Source: Mycobacterium cookii
Lineage (GTDB): Bacteria; Actinomycetota; Actinomycetes; Mycobacteriales; Mycobacteriaceae
DNA length: 64,000 nt
Assembly (NCBI RefSeq): GCF_010727945.1
Contig: NZ_AP022569.1
Location: 1,302,001-1,366,000 of the forward strand
Reading direction: 5' to 3'
Part shown: piece after piece, positions 48,771 to 63,700 of the stretch
Layout: each line of letters begins with the position of its first letter
Numbering within the stretch: position 1 is the first letter of the stretch
The notes under the pieces: generated by a model
Seen by the model: the letters and a program-made list of their open reading frames with translations, nothing else
Told to the model about the DNA's origin: nothing
Database searches by the model: none
Position numbers and translations under genes: made by a program

Positions 48771-51700
48771 ACCGTGCCTACCTCCTATGGCGCATACGCT
48801 CCACGCATGACCCCGTGCCATGATTTGCGGCCGTCCCCGTCGACGCCAGATCATTGCCGGTTTCGGTACGCACCCGTGACCGACTTGGTACACACACGGT
48901 GAATAACGCGGCGCGGTAATGGTATTCACGCAAATTTACGGTGTGGCAAATTACTTATTGACTGGCGGTGGCATCCCGCTGACGATGAGAGCGATGACGT
49001 ACGACGCCGCCATCGGGCCCGAACAGCACCTCGAGGTATCCCTCGACGTGCAGCGGGCGCTTGAAACCTGCGCGGTGAAATTGCAGAGCGAATTCGCCGA
49101 CAGCTTCGACGCAGAAACCGTCCGACGGTCGGTCTACGTGTCATACGAGAAGCTCGCCGCCCATGCGACAATTCGGGATTTCCTGCCACTGCCGGCAGAA
49201 CGATTCGCCCGGCAACAACTGCATGCTCGGGCGAAAATCAACAGCACTTCGGGTCGCGAAATGCTCGTCGTACTGTTTCTGTGCAACCACAACGCCGGGC
49301 GATCCCAGATGGCCCTCGGGTACTTCAATCACTTCGCCGGCGGCGGGGCGGTGGCGTGGTCGGGCGGGTCCGAGCCGCAAGGCGAGATCAACCCCGCCGC
49401 CGTTGCCGTCATGGCCGAGCGCGGCATCGACATCTCCGGCGAATTCCCCAAACCCTGGACGGGCGAGACCGTCCAGGCCGCGGACGTCATCGTCACCATG
49501 GGCTGCGGGGAGCCCGGTCCTGCCGTTGCAGGCCGTCGATACGAAAACTGGGCGTTCGAGGACCCGGCCGGCAAAGACCTGCCCGATGTGCGCGTGATCC
49601 GCGATGAGATCGAACGTCGCGTGCTATGGCTGCTCGACGACCTCCGCATCCCGATCCGGCCGTGAACCGGCGCTCGGCGCGCGCGAGCCGTCGAGATGAA
49701 AGTTGACCTGTCCGTACAGCATGATGTGCAAGTGTTCGGGCTTGTCGTCATCGTCGTGCTGTTCGCGGTCGTCATCGTCGGCACGGTGCTGGGCCGGCGT
49801 TACCGCGTCGGCCCGCCGGTTCTGCTCATCGGGCTCGGCGCACTGCTCGGTTTGGTCCCCCGGTTCGGCCATGTGCGACTCGACGGCGAAATCGTGTTGC
49901 TGCTGTTCTTGCCCGCAATCCTCTACTGGGAGAGCCTGAACACCAGCTTTCGCGAGATCCGCGCGAACCTGCGCGTCATCGTGTTACTCAGCGTCGGTCT
50001 GGTGATCGCCAGCGCCGTCGCGGTGTCGTGGACCGCGCGGGCATTCGGCATGGAATCGCACGCCGCGTCGGTCTTGGGCGCCGTGCTCTCCCCCACCGAC
50101 GCCGCGGCCGTCGCCGGTCTGGCCAAGCAGTTGCCGCGACGGACCCTCACCGTGCTGAAGGCGGAGAGCATCATCAACGACGGCACCGCGCTGGTCTTGT
50201 TCGGTGTCGCCGTGTCGGTGGCGATGGGCGGAGCGCCGGTCGGGCCGGTGGATCTGACCGTCCGATTCGTGCTGTCCTACGTCGGCGGTATCGCCGCCGG
50301 CCTGCTGATCGGCGGTGTCGTGACCCTCGCCAGGACCCGGCTCGACGCGCCGCAGGAGGAAGCCGCGCTCAGCCTGCTGACGCCGTTCGCCGCGTTCCTG
50401 CTCGCCAACGCGATCGACTGCAGCGGGGTGGTCGCGGTCCTGGTGTCGGCGCTGGTGCTCGCCTACGCGTCGCCGCGGGTGATCCGGGCCCGGTCCCGCC
50501 TGGTGACGTTCGCGTTCTGGGACATCGCGACGTTTCTGATCAACGGCGCGCTGTGGGTGTTCGTCGGCGTCCAGCTCCCCAGCGCGGTGCGGGGAGTCTC
50601 CCGGGTCGACGGCGGCATTCACCACGCCCTCGTCATGGCGGTCGCCGTCACCCTCGTGGTTGTCGTGACTCGGATCGTCTGGGGAGAGGTCACGACGGTG
50701 CTGGTACGGACCGTGGATCGGCGTGAATCGCAGCGCGAACGGCGGATCGCCTGGCGGGTACGGATGGTGTCCAACTGGGCTGGATTCCGCGGCGCCGTCT
50801 CACTCGCCGCGGCGTTGGCTGTCCCGCTGACTACTCACAGCGGCGCGCCTTTCCCGGATCGCAACCTGATCATCTTCGTGGTGTCGTTCGTCATCCTGAC
50901 GACCGTGCTGGTCCAGGGCAGCACGCTGCCGGCCGTCGTCCGGTGGGCCCGGATCCCCGAGGACGTCGCCCACGCCGACGAACTGCGCCTTGCCCGATGC
51001 CACGGCGCGCAGGCGGCGCTGGACGCGTTGCCGTTGGTGGCCGCCGAACTCGGCGTCAGCGATGAACTGCAGAACCGCCTGCAGGCCGAATACCGGCAGC
51101 ACGCTGCGCTGGTCAGATCCAGCGACGACGGCTCGGCCCCCACCGACGCCGTGGAACGCAGCGACCTGCTTCGGCAGGTGCGACTCGGCGTGCTCGAGCA
51201 CAAGCGCCGCGCCATCACCGAACTTCGCGACACCCGTCGCATCGACGACATCGTCTTGCTCGAAGTGCAGGCCGCAATGGACCTCGAAGAGGCGCGACTG
51301 CTCGGGCCGTCGGGACCTGACTGACGGAATCCCTTAGCGCGTCGCCACTTTCGCCACGATCTGGTTGGCGATGTCGACCGCGGAGTTCGCCGGGTTGGCG
51401 CCGCACGTGTTGACGTCGACGATGACGTTGTTCTTGACCGCCAGCGCCCGTCCGCAGGCCCACCCGCCGGCTTTGGCTTGCTGCTGAGTCGAGATCACGC
51501 TCAGCGCGCCGTTGTCGTCCGACATCGGCCCCACCGTCCACTGTGTTCCGGACTGCGTGTGGGTGTACTGGTGACACGCGGGCCATCGCAGGCCTGATGC
51601 GATGAAGAAGACCTTGGCCTGTTTGGCGGTCGGAAACAACACCACCGCCTGTTCGGCGTAATGGGTGAAGCCGTTGCCGTCGTTGAGTGCCTGATCGCGC

Positions 51701-54700
51701 ACGGCGGTGAAGCCGCTGTTGGCGTACACCTGTGCCTGAGCCGAGCCGTCGATGGCGAGGCATTCAGGCGGCTTCATGGTGGCGGCGTCGTCGGACATCG
51801 CGTCGTGTTTTCTGACGACCGACAGTTCGGTGGCGCCCATCAGCGGGTTGATCTGCGCCGGGGTGAGCAACAGTGTGTCGAGTTCACGCTCGACGACGGG
51901 CCGCGGAATCAGCGACGTCACCGTCGTCGTCGTCGAGGTCGTGCCGGCTTGGTTGCTACCGCCGCACCCCGCCGCGAGAATCCCGACGCCGGCCACGGCG
52001 AGTGTGGCCGCCCACTGGCGCATCTCCGCTATCCCATCACCCGTCGCGGTCCCGATCCGATCTCGCAGCACGATATTCAACGGCGTTGCCGGTCAGGACT
52101 CGCGATGACCACCCTACCGTGCGCATCGGCCAGTAATACCAGGGCATTAGAGCAATTTTAGGCTCTGCTCAGTGATTCCAAATAGAGCCGGGATCGTTTG
52201 CGGAATGCGGATCTTCAAAGGGCTCACGGAGTCCCGCGAATTGAGTACCGTCGACGTGTGTCCCTTCGACGGGAAAGCCCGATTCGCGGACGACGGCTGC
52301 GGCTCGACGAAGCCCTGATGGAACGGGCCCTGATGAGCCCGCCCGGTTACCAGTTCGTCCTCCGGCTCGCGCCACGCATCGACAAGGCCCTGATCCCGAG
52401 GACCAACGGACGCCTGAGTTCGGTCGGCATCGACAAGGTCGGGCTGGTCACCACGACCGGGGCGAAATCCGGTCTGGCGCGCACGCAACCGCTCGTGCTG
52501 ATCGAAGACTCCGACGGACTTCTGGCAATCGGGTCCAACTACGGTCGCCCGGCACATCCGGGGTGGAGCAGCAATCTGCTTGCACACCCGGAATGCACGG
52601 TCGAGTTCAAGACGGCGTCCGCGCAGTATCGAGCCGAGTTGCTGAGCGGCGCGCAACGCGCTTCGGCGTGGGCCACAGCCGTCGACTTCTACGCCGGTTA
52701 CGAGCGCTACCGCGTCAGCTGCTCACCCAGAGAGATCCGTATTTTCCGCCTTCGGCCCGCTGCAGTGTGAGCAGTCCGCGCGCCGCGACCTTCGGTGTTC
52801 ACAGCCTGTTCAGCTACTCGTCGGTGTCAGATCGTTGACCGCACACGAGCACCGGTTCTGCTAACTAGATGCGTGTCGTTCAGGTCGCCAATTTCTACGG
52901 ACCTCGTTCCGGCGGCCTTCGCACCGCCGTCGACCGGTTGGGCGCGGAATACTGCGCTCTGGGCCATGAGGTGTTCCTCATCGTGCCCGGTCGAGGCCCC
53001 GAGCACGCTCGGCTCTCGACTGGTGTTGTGCGAATCACCGTGCCCGCCAGGCTGATTCCGTTCACCGGCGGATATCGTGCGGTGCTGCCGGGACCGGTGC
53101 GCGAACTTCTGCGATCGCTTCGACCGGACACTTTGGAGGTTTCCGACCGGCTCACCCTGCGCTCGCTGGGCCGCTGGGGTCGCGAACACAACGCGACAAC
53201 GGTGATGATCTCCCACGAGCGCCTGGATCGCCTTGCGGGCCAAGTACTTCCACGCCGCGCGGCTCGCAGGTTCGCCGACTACGCCAATCGGCGCACCGCG
53301 GCTGACTACGACACCGTGGTGTGCACGACGGGTTTCGCCCGCGAGGAATTCGATCGCATCGGCGCGACGAACACCGTCACGGTTCCGTTGGGTGTGGACC
53401 TGGAGATGTTCCACCCGTCGCGGCGCTCGAGCGCGATGCGCCGGCGCTGGGCCGAGCCGAACCAGATCCTGCTGGTGCACTGCGGCCGGCTGTCGGTGGA
53501 AAAGCGGGCCGACCGCAGCATCGACGCGGTCGCGGCGTTGTGCGACGCCGGCGTTCAGGCCCGGCTTGTGGTGGTGGGCGACGGCCCGTTGCGGGCCCGG
53601 CTGCAGCGGCAGGCCGCTCGGCTGCCGATCGATTTCACCGGGTTCATCTCCGACCGGCACACCGTCGCCGAGCTACTGGCGTCCGCCGACGTCGCGCTGG
53701 CACCGGGCCCGCACGAGACATTCGGTCTGGCCGCGCTGGAATCGCTGGCCTGCGGGACGCCGGCCGTGGTCTCCCGCACCTCGGCGCTGGGCGAGATCAT
53801 CACCGCGGACAGCGGCGCGCTGGCCGACAACAACCCGGTAGCCATCGCCGAAGCCGTCAGCGCGATCGTCGGCCGCCCGGAAGCTCATCGGCGTGACGCC
53901 GCACGGCGCCGCGCCGAGATGTTCACCTGGCAGCGGGCTGCGGTCGGCATGCTGACCACGCTGGGCGCCGCATCGCGGCCTGACGACCGCGGCGACTCCC
54001 AGCACACCGCCTAGCCGCGGCTCGGGCCGGCAGGGCCCACCTGGCCGGTGAGCGGGTTGACCTGGACGGTCATCGGCCCGCCGGTCGGCTGCTTGGCCTG
54101 CCCTTGTGCACGCTGCTGAGCAGCCTGGGCGAGCGCGTTGACCACCGGGTTGTTTTTCAACATCTCGCGGCGATCCTCTTCGGACAGTTCGTAAAACGAC
54201 CACAGGCCCCACGCCGCGGGCCGGACGTAGATTGTGACTTTCTGGTGCCGCCGCTTGTTCTGCGTGAGCACCGCGGGCACGGGCACGACCCGATCCAGCG
54301 TGGCAGAACTGACCAGCTCCTGGGCGATCTTGTCCACGTCCACCCCGTCTTGCAGTTCGTAGACCATCGACTGGTGGGGTGAGTGGGCCGGGCTCTGGAG
54401 GGCCATGAACCACGCCATCCGCGTCTCCTTCAATCGTGATTGTCAGGCGCAACTGTAGAGGACGCGGCTGCCTGCGACCGCCGTAATCCGGCGGCGGCTC
54501 TGGCTAATTGGTGTCCGGGAAGGCGACCTGGGCGGCGGGCGCGCCCCGCGCGACCACCACCGGCATCGATGTCGAGGAGTTCGTCTGCAGAATGGTCTGT
54601 ACCACCTCGATGAGATCCTCGACGGGCATCAGCTTGCCGGGCATGCAGCCGCCCGATACCCACAGCGGATAGGCCTTCATCGCCAGATCCATGTCCCAGC

Positions 54701-57700
54701 CGGCGTTCATACCGGTAGCCGCGTCACCCTCGCCGCCCGCGCACTCCCCGACGATCAGCGACGTGAAGCCGACGTCCGGGTGCTCGGCCCGCCAGGCTTC
54801 CACCAGTCGTTCCAGCGCGGCCTTGCTCACGCCGTACGCGCCCAGGCCCGGCCACGGCGGCCCGAAAGAGCCTGCGTCAGAAGACAGATACACGGCCTTG
54901 CCCGCTGAAGCCGTCAGATGCGGGATCGCCGCGGCCGTCGCCAACGATGCTCCGATGACGTTGGTGTCGAAGATGCGCCGCCAGGTGTCGGCACCGGTGT
55001 CGACCATCCGAACCAGGGGGCTGATCGCGGGCGTGTAGATGAGATTGTCGATACCGCCCAGGGCTTCGGCCACCTGATCGAACGCGGCGCGACATGAGCT
55101 CTCGTCGACGACGTCGCATTCGACGGCGATCGCGCCGTTGCCGGCCTCCTCGGCCGCCGATTCGATGCGCTCGCGCCGTCGCGCGAGCAGGGCAACCTGT
55201 CCGCCGCGCTGAGCCAGACCGATACCGATGCAGCGCCCGAGACCACTCGATGCGCCGACGACCACTGTCCGTGACATATTCGCCCTTTCTTGTAACGTGC
55301 CCCGCTGCAGGCACAGCGTATCGGCCGCCCCGACGGGTCGCTCACCCGCGGCGGCGACTCCGGATTTCAGCCGACGGCGGGACTTCACATCCGGTTTGCC
55401 AGATGGTGTGTCCGGATAGCCAGCAGCCCGACGGTGTGTGAGTTTAGACACATCGCTTAGGGGTTAACCGCAGCTCAAATACGGTTTGGTACGCGCCGCG
55501 TACCCGGGAGTCGGGAGAGTGAAGGCGATGAGCGAGACGTCTCTCGCGGTAGCCGAGATTGCTACCGCGGACGAGCGTGACTACGACATCTGGCTGGCAA
55601 CGCTGACCCAGGCGACGGAGCGGCTCGACGAGTTGCAATCCCTCGTCATCGAGTTGCGCGAGCTGTGCGCAGACGACGATGTCGTGCAGACCCGGCAGGT
55701 GATGGACGTCCTGGAGAGGCACGGCGCGACGACCTGAATCTCTGCCTGACCCGTCGGCGTCCAGATCGCTACCGTGGGGAGGATGAAGTATCTGGACGTC
55801 GACGGAGTCGGCAAAGTCAGCCGAATCGGCCTGGGAACCTGGCAGTTCGGGTCGCGCGAGTGGGGTTATGGCGACAGTTACGCCTCAGGCCCCGCGCGCG
55901 ACATCGTTCATCGTGCGCGCGCGTTGGGCGTCACGCTCTTCGACACCGCCGAGGTGTACGGGCTGGGAAAGAGTGAGCGAATCCTCAGCGACGCGCTTGG
56001 CGACGAGCGCGAGCAGGTTGCGGTGGCCACCAAGATCTTTCCCGTCGCCCCGTTTCCGGCGGTGGTCAAACAGCGCGAGCGGGCCAGCGCGCGACGACTG
56101 CGGCTGGAACACATTCCGCTGTACCAGATCCACCAGCCCAACCCGGTGGTCCCCGACTCGGTGATCATGCCCGGCATGCGTGAGCTGCTGGACAGCGGAG
56201 CGATCGGCGCGGCCGGTGTGTCGAACTATTCGTTATCGCGGTGGAAGCAGGCCGATGCCGCACTCGGACGACCGGTCATCAGCAACCAGGTTCACTTATC
56301 GCTCGCCCACCCGCGCGCACTCGACGACCTGGTGCCCTTCGCTGAGCAGGAGAACCGGGTGGTGATCGCGTACAGCCCACTGGCGCAAGGACTTCTGGGC
56401 GGCAAGTACGGCGTCGACAACAGACCCGGCGGTGTGCGGGCGATCAACCGGCTGTTCGGCACCGAGAACCTGCGCCGCATCGAGCCCCTGCTGCAGACCT
56501 TGCGCGACGTCGCCGACGACGTGGGCGCCAAACCCGCGCAGGTGGCGCTGGCGTGGCTGATCAGCCTGCCCAACGTCGTCGCGATCCCCGGCGCCTCCAG
56601 CGTCGAGCAGCTCGAATTCAACGTCGCTGCAGCCGATCTCGAGCTGAGCGCGGATGCTCGCCAAGCCCTGACCGACGAGGCTCGCCGATTCCAGCCGGTA
56701 TCGATGCGGCGTTCGCTGACGGACTCGCTCCGCGAGAAGCTCCTGCGCCGGTGAAGCGCTAGCTCAAACTCACCAGGTGGTCGATCGAGTCGATCGGCAG
56801 CTCGCCGTCGACGTAGGCGGTGACCACCATGTTGGTCAAGTTGATCGAGCCCTTGTGGTTGTCCAGGAACGCGGTGTCGGCGGCGTCGCGGCCGGTGGCG
56901 ATCCGCACCATCGACTGCCGGGGGGCCAGGCACGTCGCGTCGACGACACGCCACTCGCCGTCGACGAACGCCTCGGCCACCGCGTGGAAGTCCATTGGAT
57001 CGCATCCCGGCGGATACACCGCGACCAGACGGGCGGGCACGTTCAGCGCCCGCAGCAACGCGATAACCAGGTGCGCGTAGTCGCGGCACACCCCGGCCCC
57101 GGCGAGCAGTGTGTCGGCGGCGCCGTCGATCGGATCACTGGATCCCGGTACGTAATTCAGCCGCGCGCCCACCCACGCCGCAACCTTTTCCAGCAGCGTG
57201 GCCGAATCGGTGTAGTGGCCGAACTCGGTCGCCGCGAAGCCGAAGAACTTGTCGGCCTCGGCGTAGCGGCTCGGACGCAGATAGGTGGTCACGTCGATGT
57301 CGTGGACCGGGGCGGGCTCGGCTTCGCCGGCGACCGTCGCCGAGTACGACAGCTTCACGGTTCCCTGCTCGACGTCGATCGCATGGATCCGTGTGTCGTG
57401 TTGCCCGATGATCTCGCGGGGCTGAATCTCGTTGCCGTTCAACGTGATTGTCAACGACTCACGGATGTCGAGCCCAGGCATCCGGGCCACGGCGACCTGG
57501 AACTCCAGCGTCGTGGCAGCCGTGACCTCGACTTCGATCTCCGTACCAACCTCGCGGTTGGCCGTCGTCGTCGCCACGCTTTGCCCACGCACTTTCTGCC
57601 GCCATGAAGGCATGCCGGTACCACCTCTTTGTTGTCGCAGTCATTGAGCGCCGAGACAACGACCGTGCCCTCGACCGATGTCCCACGAAGCTTTCGCCGC

Positions 57701-60700
57701 ACACCATCGGCTGCGGACTCAACCAGGGCGCAAACGCTTGCGTTCAGCGTACAGGTGGCCGCGCAGGCTACGTGCCCTAGAGGACGTACAGCATCTCCTG
57801 GTAGGTGGGCAGCGGCCACAGGTCATCGGCGACAATGGCTTCGAGCGCATCCGCGGCGGCCCGGATCGCGTCCATCGCCGGCAACAGCTCATGCTGAGCG
57901 TGCTTGGCCTCGTCGAGCGCCGACTCTCCCGAGTGGTTGGACAACGCGGCTTTCAGCGTTTCCAGGCCGGCCTCGAGGTCGGCGATCGGACCCGACACCG
58001 ATTTCAGCGCGGTGAGGCTCGGCTCGACGCCGGCGGCCTTCAGCGCCGCGACGTTCTGCGCCAACTCCGTCTGGTAGCGGATTGCGGCCGGCAGGATGAT
58101 CGTCGAGCCGATCTCCAGCGACAGCTTGGCCTCGACCGCGATCGTCAGCGCGTACTGCTCCAAGCGCACCTCGTAGCGGCTGTGCAGCTCGCGCTCGTTG
58201 AAAACCCCGTATTTCTCGAAGAGTTCGACCGCTTCCGGCTTGATCAACTCGGGGATGGCGTCCAGGCTCGTCTTGAGGTTCGGCAGGCCTCGCTCGGCGG
58301 CCTCGATCTGCCACTTCTCCGAGTAGCCGTCGCCGTTGTAGACCACATCGCCGTGCTCGGTGATGATCTCGGTCAGCAGAGTCTGCACTGCGGTGTCGAA
58401 CTCCTCCCCGCCCTCGATCGCCTTCTCCAGCTTGGTGGCCATGTAGTCCAGCGAGTCCGCCATGATCGTGTTGAGCACGATCAGCGGCACGGCGACCGTC
58501 TGCCCGGAACCGGGTGCCCGGAATTCGAACCGGTTGCCGGTGAACGCGAACGGGCTGGTGCGGTTGCGGTCGCCTGGGTCGGTCGGCAGCGGGGGCAGCG
58601 TGTCGACACCAATGATCATGGTGCCCTTGCCCTTTGACGACGTGGCCGCGCCCTTGGCGATCTGCTCGAAGACGTCGGCGAGCTGCTCGCCGAGGAAGAT
58701 CGAGATGATGGCGGGCGGCGCCTCGTTGGCACCCAGGCGGTGGTCGTTGGTGGCCGACGCGACCGAGACGCGCAGCAGCCCGGAGAACTTGTGCACAGCG
58801 CGGATCACCGCGGCGCAGAACACCAGGAACTGGGCGTTCTCATGCGGGGTGTCGCCGGGAACCAGCAGCGAACCCAATTCGGCGTTGCCCATCGAGAAGT
58901 TGACGTGCTTGCCCGACCCGTTGACGCCGGCGAACGGCTTCTCGTGGAACAGGCACTCCATGCCGTGCTTCTTGGCGATCGTCTTGAAGATCGTCATCAG
59001 CAGCTGCTGGTGGTCGGAGGCGATGTTGGCCCGCTCGAACATCGGCGCGATCTCGAACTGGCCGGGGGCGACCTCGTTGTGCCGGGTCTTGGCCGGGATA
59101 CCGAGTTTGAACAGCTCCCGCTCGGTGTCCATCATGAAGCCGAGGACACGCTCGGGCACCGCCCCGAAGTAGTGGTCGTCGAACTCCTGACCCTTCGGCG
59201 GCTTGGTGCCGAACAACGTGCGACCGGCGTTGATCAGGTCCGGCCGCGCGAGGAAGAAGTGCCGGTCGACCAGGAAGTATTCCTGCTCGGGACCGCAGAA
59301 CGACACGACGTGGTTGAGGTCCTTGTGACCGAAGAGCTTCAAGACGCGCTCGGCGTGCACACCCATGGCCTGCTGGCTGCGCAGCAGCGGCGTCTTGTAG
59401 TCCAGTGCTTCACCGGTCATCGAGACGAAGACGGTCGGGATGCACAGCGTGTTGCCGTTCGGGTTCTCCAGGATGTAGGCCGGGCTGGTGGCGTCCCAGC
59501 CGGTGTACCCGCGTGCCTCGAAGGTGCTGCGCAGCCCGCCCGACGGGAAGCTGGACGCGTCGGGCTCGCCCTGGATCAGCGTCTTTCCGGCGAATTCGGC
59601 AAGGGTCGCACCATCGGAGACCGGCTCGAGGAAGCTGTCGTGCTTCTCGGCGGTGAAACCGGTCATCGGGTAGAAGACGTGGGCGTAGTGGGTGGCGCCC
59701 TTTTCCAGCGCCCAGTCCTTCATGGCGGCGGCAACGGCGTCGGCGACGGCAGGGTCGAGTTTCACGCCTTTGTCGATGGTCGCGACGACAGACTTGTAGA
59801 CGGCTTTGGGTAACCGGGCCTGCATCTCCGCCTTGGTGAAAACACTGGAACCGAAGATCGAGCCCGGCATCTCGCCCGGGTCGAAGCTGACTGCCGGAGG
59901 CACGTACGCCTCTACATTGGTGATCGCTGCCAGGCGTACTGCGTTGCCGCTCAATTGAGTCCCTATCGCCACGATGCGTCGCATCGAATTTGCCGGTTAT
60001 TGCTCGGCTGACACTAAGGAGATTCGATGGCGGGAATGTTACACAGCTGTCAAATGCTGATGGCGGCGAAGTTTGCGAGGTCAAGATCGCGTTTCGTGGC
60101 GGCCGATGCTTCGGCAACCCATTTCGGACAGTCGCGAATTAGGTGACCCACTCGGGCTGCTGCGCGGTCTCGACCGTGGAGAAGTCCTTGTGCGCCAGGC
60201 CCGCGGTGCAGCCACCGTCGACCACGAACTCAGAGCCCGTCGAATAGCTGGATTCGTCGCTGGCGAGGTAGATCACGAGGCTGGACACCTCCTGCGGCTC
60301 GGCGGCACGGCCCAACGCGGTCTGGAAGAGGTCGTCGGGAACCCACTCCGTCATCGGTGTCTTGATCAACCCCGGATGGATCGAGTTGACCCGAATGCCG
60401 CTGGGCCCCAACTCCATTGCCGTCGATTTGGTCAGCCCGCGCACGGCGAACTTCGTCGCGGTGTAGCCGTGGCAGGCGATGGTGCCGGCCATGCCCTCGA
60501 TGGACGAGATGTTGATGATCGAGCCGCGACCGGCCAGCTTCATCGGTCCGACGACAGCGCGGATACCAAGGAAGACGCCGGTCAGGTTGATGTCGAGAAT
60601 GCGATGCCATTCCGACAACTCGTAGTCCTCGATGAGACCGATGTTGATGACGCCGGCATTGTTGACCAAGATGTCGACACCGCCGAATTCGTCGACCGCC

Positions 60701-63700
60701 ACAGCGACCACGCGTTCCCAGTCTTCAGGCCGGGTGACGTCGAGGTGCACGTAGCGGGCGGCGTCGCCGGCCTGCTTGGCCACCGCTTCGCCTTCGGAGT
60801 CCAGGATGTCGCCGAAGACCACCTTGGCTCCTTCGCCCACCAGCGCCCGAACGTGCGAGGCACCCATCCCCCGTGCCCCGCCGCTGACCACCGCGACCTT
60901 GCCCGCCAGTCGTTCCGCCATCGATTCCTCCTGCGTCACCGGCGGCGTGGGAGTGCCGCTCAGCAGCGCAGCCTAGCGGCGCGGACGGTTCGTCCGGCGC
61001 CTTTTCAGAACAGGACGCTGTCCGCGATTTGCAGCTGCGTCCACAACGCTTCCAGGCTGTTGACCATCGCGTCGTGAATGGTGAAGTAGTTGGTGATGCC
61101 GTCCACCACGGGTGCACCCGCGGTGGCGATTTCCGCCGGCGTCAGACCGAGATATTCGAGGTGGTCGGTGAACAGGCCGAAATCGTTGAGGCCGTGGTCG
61201 TAATTCGCCCAGCCGTCGCCGGACAGGCTGTAGACGTCGGTTGGGTAGAGGTTGTTTGGCGTGGTCTGTCCGAGCACTTCATTGGCGCCGAAGTGCTTGA
61301 ACACATCGAGCACGTACGGCCGCCAGGATTCCGGAAGGTCGTTGACGAACGCGTTCAAAAAGCCGCCTTCGGCTGATGCGCTGTCGCCCACCATGACGAA
61401 GTGCAGGTCGTCGGTCGGAATGTGATCGGCGGCGAGCTGCTGCTCGGCCATTCCCGCGACCACGGAGCTCTGCGAGTAGCCGAAGACGTAGAGAGGATTG
61501 TCGTTGCCGAAATCACCCGCAGCATAATCGCTTTCAACGTTGGTCACCAATTCGTTCACGCCGTAGTCCACCGCGTGGTCCAAGCCTCCGCCCGGTACCA
61601 CCTCCGGCATATTGAGGGTGCTGATGTTGCTGCCGTCGGCCGCGGCGTGGAAGCCCGACGGCTCGAGATACAGCTTGACCGCCGCATCCGCATACGCTTG
61701 GTTGTCGACCGGAATGATGATCATCGCTTCGTCGACCAGCCTGTACTCGGCGTGAACGAATCGGTGAGCGTACGTAAGAAATATCGATCCAGCCAAGATC
61801 GGTGGTGCAGCGAGAACGGCGCTGACAGCAGCCTTCATCGAGAAAATCCAATCAAGATTGGTATCTGGATGTGCAGCCAGTTGCCGGGCCGAATACGGGC
61901 TGGCTGTGTTGTCATGGTGCGCCCGGACCGGGCGGATCCAGGACAGCGTCACCGTAGCGCCATCCCGGCCGACGGGAAGGCGGTTTGACAATATTCCGGT
62001 GGCGGCTCGCGCGTCAGTTCAGTCTTGCGCGCAAAATCTATTGCGCCGCAATGTCTTCAGAGCCAGCCGGTACGGGCGGCGGCGACCTGCTCGGCGGGGG
62101 CAGGGGCCAGATCGCCATCTCGCACGCCGTCGAGCATCCGCTTGACCGCCGCGACGATCTCTGGGGCTGCCGCAGCGAGTCCCGCCTTGTCGGCCTCGGG
62201 GACCTCGTCCGCATTCACCCCGGCTCGGGTCAGCACCGCCGCGGGGTCGGCCAGCTCACCGGCGAGCCAGGAGACCGGGTCGGCGGACAGCTCCGGGACG
62301 AAGTTGCGGTGGCTGGGCTCCCAACCCTTGAACCTGGGATGGTGATGGGCCCGATCCAGCGTGCCGGCCGGACTCTCGGTCGATCCGAACAGGTCCACCC
62401 GCCACACCGGGCGACCAAAGTTGATCGGGACGCCGGCATAGATCGAACCCGCGGGCGCGCCGCGCTCGACAACGCGCAGTTCGAGTCGGACTCCACGTTC
62501 CGGAGTCTCCTGGCCTTCGAGCGGGTCCGGGTCGACGAAAAACATGTCGCCGACCACCACACCCAGGGATTCGAATCCGAACGCTGCGAGCATCGCAAAT
62601 CTCTCCTCACGCCCGTGGCATTTCCTTGAAGTCTATGCGCCGACGAGCGTGAGGAGAGCGAAGCCTCAGCTCGACGCGCTTGACCGGAACTCTTCCTCGA
62701 TCTTCTTGCCGAGATCCGAATCGACATTGCGCCAGTATTCGAAGGCCCGCGACAGTACAGGCTCCTTGACGCCCTTGGACAGGTGCCCAACGACGTTGTG
62801 CACCAGCCGATCTCGTGCGTCATCGTCTAGTACCTCGCGCACCAAGGTACCGGCCTGACCCCAGTCGTCGTCCTCTGCGCGCAATGTGTAGGCGGCGCGG
62901 ATCATCTCGCCGTCAGCCTGCCAGCGCACCTCGGCGGCACGTGCCGGGTCGGCGTGCGGGCCGCCGTAGGAGTTCGGCGCGTACACCGGATCGGTGACGT
63001 TCTTGATCCGCATCGCCCCGTCCTTGGAGTAGCTGTTGACCTCCACGTGCGGCGAGTTGACCGGGATCTGCTTGTAGTTGGTACCCAGCCTGGCGCGGTG
63101 CGCGTCGGCATAGGAGAAACCGCGGGCCAGCAGCATCTTGTCCGGACTCAGACCGGTGCCCGGGACCATGTTGTTCGGCTCGAACGCGGCCTGCTCGATC
63201 TCGGTGTGATAGTCGGTGACGTTGCGGTCCAGCGTCAGCCTGCCGACGTCGATCAGCGGATAGTCGCTGTGCGGCCACACCTTCGTCAGATCGAACGGGT
63301 TGAATCGGTAGGTCTTGGCCTCCTCGAACGGCATGATCTGCATCTTCAACGTCCAGCTCGGGAAGTTGCCGCCCTCGATGGCTTCGTAGAGGTCGCGCTG
63401 GTGGTAGTCGCCGTCCTCGCCGGCCAGCTGGTCGCCCTCGTCCTGGGTCAGGAATTCGATGCCCTGATCGCTGATGAAGTGATACTTCACCCAGAAAATC
63501 TCGTCATTCGCGTTGATCCAGCTGTAGGTGTGACTGCTGTAGCCGTTCATGTGTCGCCAGCTCTTGGGAATCCCGCGATCGCCCATCAGCCAGGTCACCT
63601 GGTGGGCCGACTCGGGTGTCAGCGTCCAGAAGTCCCACTGCATGTTGTTGTCCCGCAGATTCGTTGCCTGCATGCGCTTTTGTGAGCGGATGAAGTGCTG